Shown: in pieces, positions 10,049 through 23,004 of the stretch
How the letters are laid out: each line of letters opens with the position of its first letter
How positions within the stretch are numbered: position 1 is the first letter of the stretch
From: Channa striata
Lineage: Eukaryota; Chordata; Actinopteri; Anabantiformes; Channidae
NCBI GenBank assembly: GCA_033026295.1
Contig: CM065170.1
Location: 17,742,040 to 17,806,039, forward strand
Length of the DNA: 64,000 nt
Direction of reading: 5' to 3'
Made by a program: the position numbers and the translations under genes
The notes under the pieces: model-generated
What the model saw: only the letters and a program-made list of their open reading frames with translations
Told to the model about the DNA's origin: nothing
The model's database searches: none

Positions 10049-13000
10049 ATGTTCCAGTTGTTCCATAGAATTATTGTACACCTGGCACTATTTTCTGTTG
10101 GCTCAGTGGACATCTAGTGGGTTTATTCTCTATACTTCTGTCTGCTCGCATTTCAAATCTGATGGCCCTGCAAATACAGCCACAATCAAGAGGAATATAT
10201 AAGACAAAAATACACCACCATTGAGTCGGTCTGGGGGACTGTTACAGAGACTGTGGAGATGGCTTGGACAACCCAAATCCATGAGGAAGGTTCACAGAGA
10301 TGTTGGAACCATCCACCTGACCTGAAAACAGCTGAAGTTTGATCCCATCACACGCTCATTTGATACTTTTTCTGTGGACGACATATGAGGCTAATTGATG
10401 AAAGGATTTCTGAAAGCATCACCGCTTTACTTTTAAAGCCATGTTTTTGCTTTTTCCATGGTGCTGTATGTGTGGCGTTATCTCCTGAAACTGGCTTCCT
10501 CAGCAGGGCGCACAGTGCACATTTAAATACTTGCAGAAGCGAGATTAGCATTTGCATCCTGCCAGTGTGGTAACTGTTAGAAGCTGTGACATCTGCTGCA
10601 GGCTATAAAATGTATGAGCTTCCTTGAAAATCTTTTTTATTCTGTGTGTGTGTGTGTGTGTGTGTGTCTGCATGTTGTCTTATCGCTGGTGTCCAGCAGA
10701 AGCAGTGCAGGTGTGAAACCTTTGAATGAACTACAACCTGGATGCTGACCTCAACCATCTGGATCGTGGTCAGAATGCTGGTGCTGGTTTTTACTTACAC
10801 CTTCCCAGAATATGTCTGTTTGTGTGTGTGTGTTGTGTGTACAGTATGTGTGTGTCGCTCTGGTGTCCTCTGCAGAGCACAACACTGCAGACTGCAGCTC
10901 TAATAATCTTCCCTGTTACCACAGATTTTTTCCTACTGCTGCAGATTCCTTTTCGCTCTCCTTTTGTCTCTCTTGTATTTCTTTTCCATTTCCGCTCTGC
11001 TCTCTCCCTTTTGCCAATTAAAATAATATCAACCAACAGCTCATGCTGCCTCCCCTCATACTCAATTTTTCTCTCTCCAGGCAGTTGGAAAGCTCATGTC
11101 ACAGGTGCTCAGTGATGTCCCTGCGCTTTGCTTCCTAGTCTAAGCTGCATTTTCCCATTGAAGCAAGGATTTGGTATTAAAAATTGCAATTTGTTCGACA
11201 GTTCAGATCAGAAATAGAGGCCCCATAATTATTAATATACACAAATTCCTCCCAACACAAGATTGTAACCCTTAATACACCACCCCATCAAAGTAGGATA
11301 ACTGCATTTTTACTGCCACGCTGTGAGCAGTGACCTTCATTACGGTGGCAGTGGAGGCAGTAAAATTGCTGCATCTGTGGATGTTGGATGTGTCTGAGCT
11401 TTGTCTGAGTCGAACTATGTCTCTAAATCAGTTTCTATTCCAACATGTCTGCAAAGGTCATGTACATGTTAAAATATTACATGCAGATTTAGAACGGCAT
11501 GTGATTTACTGTATGTAAACTGGCTGATGAGGAGAGTTATTGTATCGCCTTTCATGCAGGCACATCATATTTGTACTATCTGGAATCTGTCTGTAGCCTT
11601 TTGTGCTTATTCACGTGCTCGTCACGTGGCTGAGATTAAGGCAGCGTGAGGACACTCAACATGTGGCCCGGTGTGTTTCTGAGGACTTTCCTCTATAACT
11701 TGTTTAAATTACGTAAAAACTTCATCTGCTACAACTCTGTTCAAAATACAAAAAAGAACGACGTGAATGTTCCAGTGCAGTCAATGAGCCATCATTTGGA
11801 TGTGAACTCCCTCAAAATAAGCCAGTGACGAGAGAAGAGAGAACGAAACAGGTCGGTTTTATCCCTAATTCACTTCGAATAAAGCAGCGTTGTTGCTTTC
11901 AAAGAGACAAATCTGAGGTCTCAGAATCTGTATTATTATGGGTAATTACAGTGACATGTTTATCATCAGCCCTTCACTTTCCTTGCCCCTGCCCTGACCT
12001 CTGTCTCTCCGTCTATTACCACACACGTAATAATAGACTCCCTTTTTTCCAGCGTGGTGCTTCTCACCATCACCTGCCGAAGCAGCTTCCGTCTAAAGTC
12101 TGAGCTGCACCATACTGGCTCTTAACAAGCCGAATGATTATACGTGGCTTCGTGATTCTAAAGCCAATTAAAGACTGCCCAAATAAACCAATGAATAAAT
12201 AAATTAAAATAAAATTGTGTCTTTGCTGGTAGTTTTCAACTCAGCCTAATCTGTTGTGTGTGATACAAATCCAGACACAAATTTGTCATTATTTTGGAAT
12301 TATTGATAATATTGAATATGTTAACTGTTCACACAGGTGGCTGAACTAAAAGAAAAGCTTATTTGCATCATTAACACAAATCAATGCGTCTATTTCTGCA
12401 TCTAACAGGTGAAGTGGGTCTGTCTTCTGTGTAGTTTCCAAATGTAATTGAAGTTTTGGCTCTTCAGACCACAGCAGAGTTTCCCACTTCACCTCAGTCT
12501 GTTTTAAATGTTTCAAATCAGTGTTTTGTTCTTATTTTAATATGGTTGTTTCTTTGCAGGGTAGAGTTTGTATGTTTCATTGTTTTCAGAGGTGTCCCTG
12601 AGCCCAGGGAGTGACTTCTTCTAAAATTATATTTGTCTTCAATAGAGTGTGAGGGCCCAACAATCAAAACATTTTTCTTTTGATTTTCGAGATTATGTGA
12701 ATTTTTTTAATGCAATATATTACGTGGATTCTGAAGAGTTTAGCAAATTCATGTCTTTCCCAACACGTTTGTTCATAAACTACTAAACCTTGTTCCATTT
12801 TAATTACTGAAAGATGACCTCACTGTGATTATTGATTTACATATATATATGTTTTTTTTGTGTTTTGGTTTCTGTATTACCCAACTATTACAGCTTTTTG
12901 TTGTCCATGTTTTTACTTGATATTGTTAGCATCTAATAAAAAATGTAACTATTTATTTTTTGTACTACTTCAAGTATTGGTTTTTTAAGGGTTTGCAGAT

Positions 13001-13744
13001 CATATTTTTTGATTTCATGAGTTTTGATTTCAATTTTATGTAACATTCAACTTTTCTGGACATGTGATTTGTGATTTGATTTGTTCATCTTTGCTACGGA
13101 TCAGCTGGGGATTAATTGCCTTGTCTCACCTTTACTGTGCCCTTTAGTCTTTTTTCGCTCTGCCTCGGAGACTTCAGCAGGGATTACAACTGGCAACCTT
13201 CCCTCTGCGAGTCCCAACTTGTCTTTGCACAGCTGGAACTCCCTGTGAATTCACTGTGGAGCCCATCACTGCGCAGTGTGTTTTCTCTGGGAGCTTATCC
13301 ATCACTGGCATCGCTGACACATGTTTTCAAGGACACTGGCTGTGGGAGAACAAAGTCACACGAATCCCAAATCCTAATGGCACCCTCCACGTAATCACAG
13401 GTAGATCAAACTGCAATTGAAAAGCCATCAGCTACTCATCCAGTGGCAGCGAGAAGCTTTTTACTTAGTGATTCTCAGAAGCTCTAACTGATTATCGACA
13501 GACAATTTTTCTTTTTGTGAGGAAGGCCAGATAGTGAGTCATAAATGGAAATAAGTAAGAGAACACAAAACCACAGTACACAGAGAGAGACACACACAGG
13601 TACACAGGATTTACAATGTAATTTTGTATTTTTCTTTCTGAAAAAAATAAAGTCTTTCATTCGAAAATGTTGTGATAGTTTTCTACTCCAGCCTAATTTT
13701 ATGAACTGCTGCAGAGCTGGACAAACATGGTAGTGGTTTCTATA
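10049..13744. other. Unannotated sequence with one microsatellite
   Basis: No gene recognised over 3.7 kb. The 129-codon plus open frame at 10726-11115 is T/C-rich, runs through GT repeats and has no domain. Several T-rich stretches occur between 12640 and 13080. Confidence 0.4.
10643..10667. repeat. (GT)n microsatellite
   Basis: Twenty-five bases of near-pure GT dinucleotide following a T-rich stretch. Confidence 0.95.
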
Positions 13745-13852
13745 CAAGGTGCTCATCTGAGCCACCAGGTGCACTCGGACACATAGCCATGAAGGGCCGG
13801 GGCTCGAACCTCCGACCTCGTGGATGACTTACCTTACCAGCTGCTCTACATA
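13745..13852 (-). mobile_element. tRNA-derived SINE relic
   Basis: On the minus strand 'gtagagcagctggtaaggtaag' resembles an A-box region, and 'ggttcgagcc' (complement of 13801-13810) is a perfect B box, followed by 'ccggcccttcatggctatgtgtccgagtgcacc'. This head matches a common fish SINE layout. The body is short and there is no UnaL2-type hairpin, so the copy is truncated or belongs to another family. It is too degenerate to be a tRNA gene. Confidence 0.65.
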
Positions 13853-16800
13853 ATACATAACAATGAGCTTCCCCATAACATATGCAGAGACACTGCTTGC
13901 CTTGTCACTGGGGGAGGGTGTTAACAAACGTAATTGACACCTTCTGGATATTAATTAAAGAGAAATCATGACAAAACCAGAAATTGTGTCTGGACAAACG
14001 TAATTTTTGGAGTATGATAATACACAGATAGCTGTGTAATACTGCATAATTAGTTATTAGTTATTTCATACAGGTGTGTGGTTTATTATTAAAATAAACA
14101 GGAAAAGGATGAAAGAACAATTATTATAAAGGAATAAAAGATTTACTGTTTATTGCTAATTTACCTCTTGGTAGCGAGCTAGCGAGGCGTTGTGACAGAA
14201 ATTTCTCATTTAAACTTCAACTTGAACATTTTTTAAAACTTGATATAGACGCACATATCGTTGAATCGTTATCTTGAAGTGTTTATTTAATGCATTTGGC
14301 ATCTAAAGTAAAGTGTCTCAGGGCTGAATGAATATGGACATCATCGGGGAGATTCCACCTCATTTTATAAAACAAAACCTGTGCTGTTATTCTGCTGCGA
14401 CATCAAAGTGAATGAAGAGAGACTTAAGTAACATTTTTTCATGTCAGATAAATAGTCAAGAGTTCTCAACATATGCTCAAGTTCCACCAACACGTAAAAG
14501 CTGCTTGTTGATGTGTGGCCCCAATTTATCAAGCTTGACTACCTCGACTCTCCCCAGGTCATGCGGTTCCTACATGAACCCTGTTGTACAGTATGCATAT
14601 TGTATTCCTTACCCATATTAGGCGTTATAGTGCACGTGAAGCAGCTTTTAATGTCTGCAGACGTGCATTCATTTTGTGTCTGTGCAGTCTCAGAGAATAA
14701 GTTGGACAAAAATGTGAAGATATATGATGCAGATGCCATTTGACTGAGCTCATACTGGACTGGCAGCAGATTCTGCTTAGCTGGACACAGTTTATTGTAA
14801 TATTAAAATCTCTGTTAAGTGACTTTTCTTTTTTCTCTTCGACTGTCTTAGACGTACGGACACTCAGTCACGCTGTCCACCCTCGTTACTGTTGTTGTCA
14901 GCAGCGTGTCACATATCGGAACTCTGTGCCGTCTGGCCCCCGAGCCCAGTGAGGACACACTAATCAATTGGTTTGCGACCCGTATGTGCTGTCGAGGCTT
15001 CCGGCCACCCTCAGAGAGCCTGAGATTATCCGTTTGCATTTCCCGAATGTCTCAGCCAAGACAAGTGGCTAATGTCATCCTGTCCCCAAATAATTAAAGT
15101 CCCAAATATTTCAAGTGCTTCGTTTAAAAGTATTCCTACAATGGCAAACTGAGTTTGACATCCCATGCAGCGGGTTTGTTGACTTCAACTCAGCTGAAAT
15201 TCTCCTAATTTATATTTGAACAGCACTTTTAATGTTCACAGAAAATTCCATCCAAGATCATGAGCTAATCTGACATTTAATCAGCAGTAAACCTATTGGC
15301 CTGTGTTCCCAAATAATTCTCCTTTAGAAAAACATCATCAACATCATCCTTCCTCATTTTAACAGTTTATTTATCTACTTATTCTATGATACTGCTCAAA
15401 TATGATGCTCCCTCAAGAGAGATGGGTTAAATATGCAGGAGTAAATTTCACTGTAACATGTATGTGCAAATGTATGTGTGACGGAAGTGATGAATAAAGG
15501 TTGTTCTTCTTAAAATATTTAAGTTAGTTTTTTACTGCAACATTACTTCATAGAATTTTTGTCAGTCTCGTATATTATTTAATACACATCTTCCCCCCAA
15601 ACACAGCACTTTGACATATTCAGTTTGACACTTTGACATAAAATTTACAATAAAGACATTATGACAGTTACATTACGGTAAATCATTAGAGCTGTAAAGT
15701 AAGAAGACTTGTCCTGCTATCAAATACTTACATCCATATACTTTTTTTTGCAACAGGCTTTTACGACCAGGACAAACGTATTGCAGTTAGGCAGCTATAA
15801 TAAATGTGAAACGTGATATGTAGTTTATAGATCAGAATAGTTTGCATCTTTATAAGGTTAGTGTGGATGGTTGGATAATCACAAAACCCAGGAATTTCCT
15901 GCAGATAATTGATATTCAAGTGTGAACATGGCCGTTCCAAAAAGAATGAGGTATTGTGAGGGAGTACTTTTAAAAAATCCCAAACACCTATTTTTTCTCC
16001 TGAATCCAAACATATGGCACATTGGTTATTTATCATTCTTTACACGATAAGAAAAAATAATGTGTTCATTATGTGCTATGAGCACATTATAAAGTAACCT
16101 TGGGTTTGTCCCTAATTACATTTTGTGACTGGCTTTTTTCCTCCTGTCCTTTACATGAGAGCTACTAACAGGCCTCTGGTCAGCTGTTCAGGCATCAGAC
16201 CCCCGCAGACTCACTACGGGAACATGTTTTGGAGTTAATTATTGACCAAAATCAGTCCGGCGACTTTTTAAACCGTATTGTGTCAGGCCTAGAGGACACA
16301 ATTACCGGATTAGGAAGAAAGGGAAATAATTTCTGTTGAAGTGAACACTACATCCTGGGAGTAGTACAAATCAATAGTGTAATGAAGTGCGAGTGCTTGT
16401 AATTTAATAAGCTAAAAAACTTTTGTGTTAAGTTACTCTTTCAGAAAACAAGCTTTGCATCTTAGATTTTCAGTTAGTGTTTTAATTCGTTAACATTTTC
16501 TGACTATCCTCTGAAAAAGTAAGAAAGTGTTGGCTCTGTCATGAGGTACAGTGGCTGCCATTTTGTACAAAGTGGTGCAATGTCAACAGACGCCGGCTTC
16601 TAAAACGTGATTAAACATCCTTTATTCGTCACTGATCTTTAAAACTGAGATTTAAAGCAATCCTCTCCTTAAGTGTCTAGGATCTCAAGCCAGGGTAAAA
16701 CTTAAGCAGATGGAAAGACTACCACCAAGGAAATATGGGAGTGGCTTTAAGAAAAGTCTGCAAAAGTCCAGTAGCGGCCCAACCAGACCAGACCTGAACA

Positions 16801-17454
16801 AATGAGCATCACTGCAGAGACCTGAAAATGGCTGTGCTCTCACATTCCCTGTCCAACCTGGTTTAGCTTAAATCAGCCAGTAAAAAAATTCCCAAAAGAA
16901 TGATTCACAAGACATCTTAAGGTTGCTGCCAAAGGTGCTCTAACCAATTGCAGAGTGGAACCATTTTTGAAGTTAAGGTAAATAACTACAGTAAAAGTCT
17001 TACTTTTACTTCATCGTGACGCACATATTATATCACAGTGGGAAATGGTAACTTATTGAACAGAACTTGATGAACCAGCAGAGATGCATGATGTCGAGCT
17101 CAGTTTCTTTTGGTGTGGAGCTCATTTTTGGCTCTCATTTTCTTATTGGCCATTGTTTTTAGTGTGAGTTCCCAGGTTTTGGGTGACAGTAATTAAAGGA
17201 TTAGCTTTAATGTAGCTGTAGTTGGGTAATAATACAGATAAACAGGAACGTGGTTAATGTACTGTAGCTGTTTGAGTGGTTTGCCTTTTTCCTCGGCCTG
17301 TATTTGTGAACACAGACATAATGTGCACTTGGGTGTTGTAAAAAGTGAAAATCACTGATATACAATACACAATTAAGACATAGAAACCTGTACACATTAA
17401 CATTACGATTAGTTTTATTTATTCAAAACATTTACGATAAGCCAGACAACTAAC
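13853..17454. other. Unannotated sequence
   Basis: No gene recognised. The segment 14840-15100 is richer in GC and CpG than its surroundings and is open on both strands for about 63 codons. It could be a conserved non-coding element or an exon, but nothing in it decides this. Confidence 0.4.
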
Positions 17455-17607
17455 AACCTGGACAAGTTACCAGTCTATCAAAGGGCCGACATATAGACAA
17501 CCATTTAACACTCACATTCACTCCTGCGTACAGTTTAGCGTGACCAATTAGGTACGTGTATTTGAGTTGTGGGAGGAAACCAGAGAAGAGTGTTAGAACT
17601 CATCGCC
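17455..17607 (-). repeat. Teleost dispersed repeat, copy 2
   Basis: Starts near 'gacaagttaccagtctatcaaagg', continues through 'actcacattcactcctgcg' and reaches 'gtgggaggaaaccagag', all hallmarks of the same family as copy 1. The end (17499-17607) is nearly identical to 19118-19225, much closer than two random copies of an old family should be. Confidence 0.8.
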
Positions 17608-17835
17608 TCAGAGATACAAACATCATCTGACTTTTGAGTCTGCACCTTCTCTTCGTGCTTAAATAGGTTTCCTCTTGTTTCCTCGCCTTCAAATTTCGGA
17701 GTAAAAACGAATAAATTGTGGATTAATAATTGCTTCATTGCATCAGTAAATATTCATGTCATGTGGAAAAAATCCCTGTTTCTACCAAAGTCCCACTCTT
17801 TAGCTGACCCTGTGACATTCAAATGTTTCATTTAC

Positions 17836-18150
17836 CTTGTAGCTCACTGTTGCTCTGATCAACACTCAGAGGGATGACGGGTAGTTTCTCTAGGCTTCTT
17901 TCAAAATTTCTTGCCGCACAACTCAGTTTCGTAAAGAAACTGCAGCTGGTTCTCTTAGCCACATTTCCTCCAGACACAGAACAAACATCTGAATGTCTTA
18001 GCAGGTTCCTCTGTGCTCTCGTCACAGCAGGTACTAGGACGGGATCTTCTGATCTCACCACCTCCTGCATCGCTTGAAAAGAACTGTACTCCGGCACGAG
18101 GTCACTTTGACTCATCCAGCAGACATGGAAATGTTGCTGCAGCTGAGGGC
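17836..18150 (-). CDS. Candidate exon of a minus-strand host gene
   Basis: A minus-strand frame is open from about 18169 to a good donor, 'caag' followed by GT at 17835-17834 ('gtaaat'). The frame just runs into a stop beyond the donor, as expected for an intron. The encoded segment is about 105 residues, with stretches such as VVRSEDPVLVPAVTRAQRNL and NFERSLEKLPVIPL. The acceptor is unclear: AGs near 18140-18150 lack a strong pyrimidine tract. The exon ends in phase 1, compatible with the candidate exon at 7473. The product is not recognised. Confidence 0.33.
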
Positions 18151-18946
18151 CTACAAGTTGTTCACCCACTTAAAAGCTCTAAAAGGGCGTCTTTGTTTGA
18201 TGACACCAACAAGGGGAACAATGTCTTCCTGAAAGTCTGGACTGTAAGAGCTCCAGTGGTTCAGGTACTACCTTAGAATTGCAGTGTTTCTTCCGAGTCT
18301 CCTGCTGCCCATATTCGCACAAAGAAGTCATGCTCAGGAGAAGTTTCTCTTGCAAGAATTGGGGATGTCAAATCACCCTCGGGTAAATTTTGTTGTGCCC
18401 AGTTTGAAAAGGTGCTGCAGCTCAAACATTACAAGTGACTTTCACATTACACATTAGTCATGCGTTCAGTTTTTTTAATGTCAAACTATCTATTACAGCA
18501 GCCTGTAGGTCCTTCAGACAAGCACCTTTCTCCTCTGTAGAAACGACCGTACCGTGTGTGTGTTTACATGCCTGCTCTGGCGTGAATTCACCTTGCCCAT
18601 TCTCCCACGCAGATGGCCAGCACAATGCTAACAACCTTGACATCTCCAGAGCCTCTTACGGTAAATGCCTTAATCAGCACAAACACACAGACAACCATGA
18701 AGCATGCATATTCATGAGCCATGAGTCAACACCAGTGTTGTATAGCTCAATAGCTTGAGCTTTGACTCTGGGGTCAGTAGCAGCAGTAATCTTCACTGTC
18801 CCCCACTGAGCTGCATGTCAAAGATTATTGAAATAGAGAATGCAATAAACCTTGTTTGTGGATGCTTATTTATGTTGTAAAAAAATAGCATTTTCTGTGC
18901 AGTGTCTGTGCTAGTAGTCAGACCCCATGGGGAAGATGAAGCGCAA
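18151..18946. other. Unannotated sequence
   Basis: No gene recognised. A 107-codon plus open frame at 18435-18758 has no domain or splice support. Confidence 0.4.
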
Positions 18947-19225
18947 CACAACTTTATTGTGTTACCTTATTGTGAAATGATCAAACTGCCTGCACAGATT
19001 TTCAAACTAAATTATTGTCATATACAAGTGTGAATATAATTGTTGGTACCCTTCTGTTAAAGAAAGAAGAACCCACCATGGTCACTGAAATAACTTGAAA
19101 GTGACTAAAGTAATAATAACCATTCACACTCACATTCACTCCTGCGTACAGGTTAGCGTGACCAATTAGGTACGTGTATTTGAATTGTGGGAGGAAACCA
19201 GAGGAGAGTGTTAGAACTCATCGCC
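18947..19225. repeat. Duplicated segment A with inserted segment B
   Basis: Segment A (18947-19117) recurs at 19225-19395 at an offset of 278 bases with about five mismatches. Between the two copies lies segment B (19118-19225), a near copy of 17499-17607 (fish repeat copy 2). The order is A-B-A. B joins A at both ends with only one to three bases of shared sequence. Confidence 0.85.
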
Positions 19226-19715
19226 ACAACTTTATTGTGTAACCTTATTGTGAATTGATCAAACTGCCTGCACAGATTTTAAAACTAAATTATTGTCATA
19301 TACAAGTGTGAATATAATTGTTGGTACCCTTCTGTTAAAGAAAGAAGAACCCACCATGGTCACTGAAATAACTTGAAAGTGACTGAAGTAAAAATAAATA
19401 AAAGCAATCTGACTTTGCTTTTGAATTGTAGTTTAACACATAAAAAAAATGCATCTTGACCTCCGAGCTCACCTCTAATCTCAATTTGTCATTAATTTTC
19501 CCCCTGTGGCCATGTTCAGAGGTTGGCTACAGTTCCACGAACCTTAAACTTCTGAATATTATGTGCAACTGTAGTCACAGGAACATCAAGCTGCTTGGAG
19601 ACGGTCATAAGCCTTTAATTTTTTTTCTAATCCCCTGACACAACTTTCTCCTTAGCTTTCTGTGGTCCATGTTCAGTGTGGTACGCACCATGATACCTAA
19701 TACCACAGTATATAG
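18995..19715 (-). pseudogene. Tc1-like transposon relic
   Basis: On the minus strand the right part (19700 down to about 19465) matches the start of a fish Tc1-family transposase: 'accacactgaacatggacc' before the start, then codons for a basic N-terminus and 'ctccaagcagcttgatgttcctgtgactacagttgcaca', the helix-turn-helix DNA-binding region. Frameshifts and stops interrupt it. The catalytic part is missing. The left part, 'ttggtacccttctgttaaagaaagaagaaccca', matches the non-coding end of the same family and has been duplicated (see 18947). The element is non-functional. Confidence 0.8.
19225..19395. repeat. Duplicated segment A, second copy
   Basis: Second copy of 18947-19117, about 97 percent identical by eye. 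It continues directly into the remaining Tc1-like sequence, so this copy keeps the original right-hand context and the first keeps the original left-hand context. Confidence 0.85.
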
Positions 19716-22284
19716 TCAAATTTAAATTCTTTTTAAAAATAACAGCGTTAATCAGTAATTAGTTTATTAATGAAAAAATTGGAGACATATTTTTTTTTTG
19801 GGCTAAAGCGTCAGTGTCTAATGGGATTATTGGATGCTTTTTGTCTCCAACCCTGTGTATTGTTGGTCAACCAACGCAATCTAACGACACTTTGTACCTC
19901 ATCAAAGCAAGTCACGCATAGAACCTTCGAACTGTGACTTTTTTCCCCGAATTCTGCACATTGCTTCATTTCTCCAGCTGCACTCAGCCTTTACATGATT
20001 CAGCCCTTTTTCTATACATTCAACATTTATACCCTCTCCCTTCACCGTTGTCTGACACCAAGTATAAAGCAGCAGCAGCACCTTTCTTCCCGTCAATAGG
20101 CCTTTGACTCATTGATGGGAATCAAGGGAGGCCAGCTGGATATCATTACTACTGCTGAGGACTCACAGCTCCAGCGCTAGGTCCTCAATTGTGTTTGAAA
20201 TTATAATAGATAAAAGCTAAGTTATAATATAAGGCAATGCAGTCAAATGAAAGTGAGTTTCCAGGCCACAGATGCCATCCAGCCCATACAGTAGACACAG
20301 TGGAGTTTAATAAAACATAAATTCTGCAGAGAATTTAAGTAACCACCATCTTTTGCTTCTAGTTGCTGATTAACAGAAGAATAGTATTTGTTATTTCAGT
20401 TTTTTGTAGCAAATTTCAACCTTGATAGAATCTTTTATTACGTTGGATATTTTTCACAAAGTGGAGGCAGATGAGGCAGCATGTTTTATTCATGCCAAAA
20501 TGGGTCATGTCTAAGACAACCTAACAAATTGCCCCCGGCAAATTCAACTCAGGAAAGTGCCCCTTTATGCTACAGCTCAGATCGACAGTAATAACTAAAC
20601 AAATCTCTGAATGTACTGGAGCCAGTTTAGTTTGTAGAGTGCAGAAGCAGAAATAAAAGGATAACATATCTAGCCAACAATACTTTCAAGCGTTCAATGC
20701 ATTTAATTCTCCTAAATCATAAAGAAATACAGCATAAGAGCAATTTGCTGTAAACAGACCAATACACAGAAAACCTGCCCACACACTGACAAACAGCACA
20801 GACACTCTTAGTAAAAAGCTCTAATTGTTCCATGTTCAAGTGTAAAAATGTGAACAATAGTCAAGGCTGGAGTCAACTTTGCAAGACTAACAGCCCTTGT
20901 CCTTCTGCAGACAGGAGTTGGCTGTGAAGCTCTCAGTGAAGACCAATCAGGAGAGCAGAAACTGAGACCACGGGTATTGCACAGGTCTGATCACACAAAC
21001 TCCATGAGTCTATGAAGCAAAGAGACTTAACGCCGACTGTTTTAACGCACATCACAACCACACATTTACAATGCAGCTGTAAGTCCTTATATGTACTTAT
21101 GCATATATGTGCATATTTATATGCATATAAAGAAATATAAAACCAAAACTGCAGCACACGTTAAAACCACAAAAAAAAAAAAATCAAAAACTACTTATAC
21201 CATATTCTGTAAAATGAAATTGTGCATTGTGTAGGAACATGTTCATGTTGGCAAAGCCTGGCTGAAGGTCCTGATCAAGTTCTTTCTGCTTTTTATGGAT
21301 TTGAAAACCTGAAACAAGCTGTATCTATACTTTAATACTTTTTTCATAGGCGACTCGATATGAATACAGAAGATTCTGCCTTAAAAGAGAATTTAACACA
21401 AGGTCATTGGCTAACTTTATACGTGGAATCTATTTTCACGTTAATTATGTGTCGTAACATCTCCTCTCAGAGAAGGCACAGTTTTAATATCTGAAATCAA
21501 AAACAGGAGAGGTCGTTTACTTGGATTAGTTAGTTTGTTCCTCTCACTGACACTCAGAAAAAAAAGTAATTTCTATTTTAATCAGGCCAGCATGGAGTCT
21601 AGCTGCTGTGAGAGACAGAAGCAGGAGGCGAGCCTTCAGGAAATACCTTGTTCAAAACACAATCACAGCTCTGAGCCACCAGCACCTGCTGTTACCTGAT
21701 GGTGTGCCAGACAGCTGAGCTGGAGCGGCTGTATATTTACTGCTTGCCATTTTATTTAAGTGTCTGAATTCTGAGGGAGAAATCGTGTCCACTATTTAGC
21801 CATCACCATGGCCTTTAATCTGCTCTCTGCCGGCGATCCCGCAGTCCAATGCTCTTAACTTGTCAGCTATGATCCAAATTTACGGTAATTAATGCGTGTC
21901 TAAGTCTTTATTAAAGCTAACAGCTGAGTGACTGCGACTGTGGGTTGGTTTAGCAAGCGTTCACGCTGAAAGACAAGCAGTAAAGGTGATGAGGTTTAAT
22001 GTTATTGTCTTCTCAGGAAAAATCTGAGAACATGCAACCAGTTTGGTTCCCTGCCATGTCGACATCCATCCGTCCATCTCTCCATCCATGTTCGGCTGCT
22101 TATGTTCAGCATGTTCAGTCAGACGTCACTCTTCCCAGCGACCTTGCCAGCTATTCCCGACCCACTCCTAACTCAAAGGGAGAAATCCACAGTTTGCCAA
22201 CAGAATTATGGCCTCAGACTTGGGGTGCTGACTGTCATCAAAGCCACTTCACACTCAGCTGCAGCAGAACTACATCATCTGCAA

Positions 22285-22324
<40 letters not shown>

Positions 22325-23004
22325 TCCGTCCTATTTATTATGAAGTAAATAATAGGATGTTAACTAAAATTTCTAACCAAAATTCACTTTTTGGACTTGA
22401 GTTTTTTAACCTTTGAAGTCAAAGTTAATGTGAAAAGTTTTCAGAGCCTAGTATAAAAATATCATCCTATAAGTTGTATTGAAATACATGGTTTTAACCG
22501 TTTTCTCCAAGGAAAAAAAGTCTGGCGTAGTGAAGACTGGCTCTTCTTGTGAATGACCGGAAGCAGTGATTTCAGTGGCTGACAGCTGCTAGCTGTTAAT
22601 TACTGTGCTAGTATGGATTGAGGGACCTGCCTCAGGCTTTTGATGCAGGTGGCCATCACTGTCAATGAACATCAACTGCAGGCAGTTTATCCAGCTGAAT
22701 ATGTTAGTTAATAAGGCTTGTAAAATGCCCGAGATATGAATAGCTGTTACTGGGCTTTGCCAAGGTGTCAAAGGGGGTTTTTCGTGACCAGTGAAGCGTG
22801 AAAATGGTCATTAAGCTGTTGACCCCCCTAAACCTCTCTCCATCCTTCCCTTTTTATTATGCCACATTCCGTTCCTCTGATGTTGATTTCTTTTTTTTCT
22901 TCTTTTTGAATCAATTCTTTTTTTTTTTTTTTATGAATAAGACTCCAGTTGTGTGTAATCACAGAAAATCAGAACAGGGGAAACCAGCAATTTAAATCAG
23001 GCGT
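19716..23004. other. Unannotated sequence with an AT palindrome
   Basis: No gene recognised. Contains an A-tract/(TA)n/T-tract at 22283-22325 and T-runs at about 22888-22933. The 114-codon plus frame at 21999-22343 ends in the AT repeat and is unsupported. Confidence 0.4.
22283..22325. repeat. A-tract/(TA)n/T-tract palindrome
   Basis: Eleven A, about eleven TA units and about eleven T form an almost perfect 43-base self-complementary sequence. It can extrude as a cruciform or hairpin and is prone to length change. Confidence 0.9.

Noticed and set aside
10726..11115. 129-codon plus open frame
   Set aside because: Runs through GT repeats and pyrimidine-rich sequence; low-complexity Cys/Val/Ser/Leu composition.
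13801..13850. Possible tRNA gene on the minus strand
   Set aside because: The B box is perfect, but no cloverleaf closes and the context matches a SINE head.
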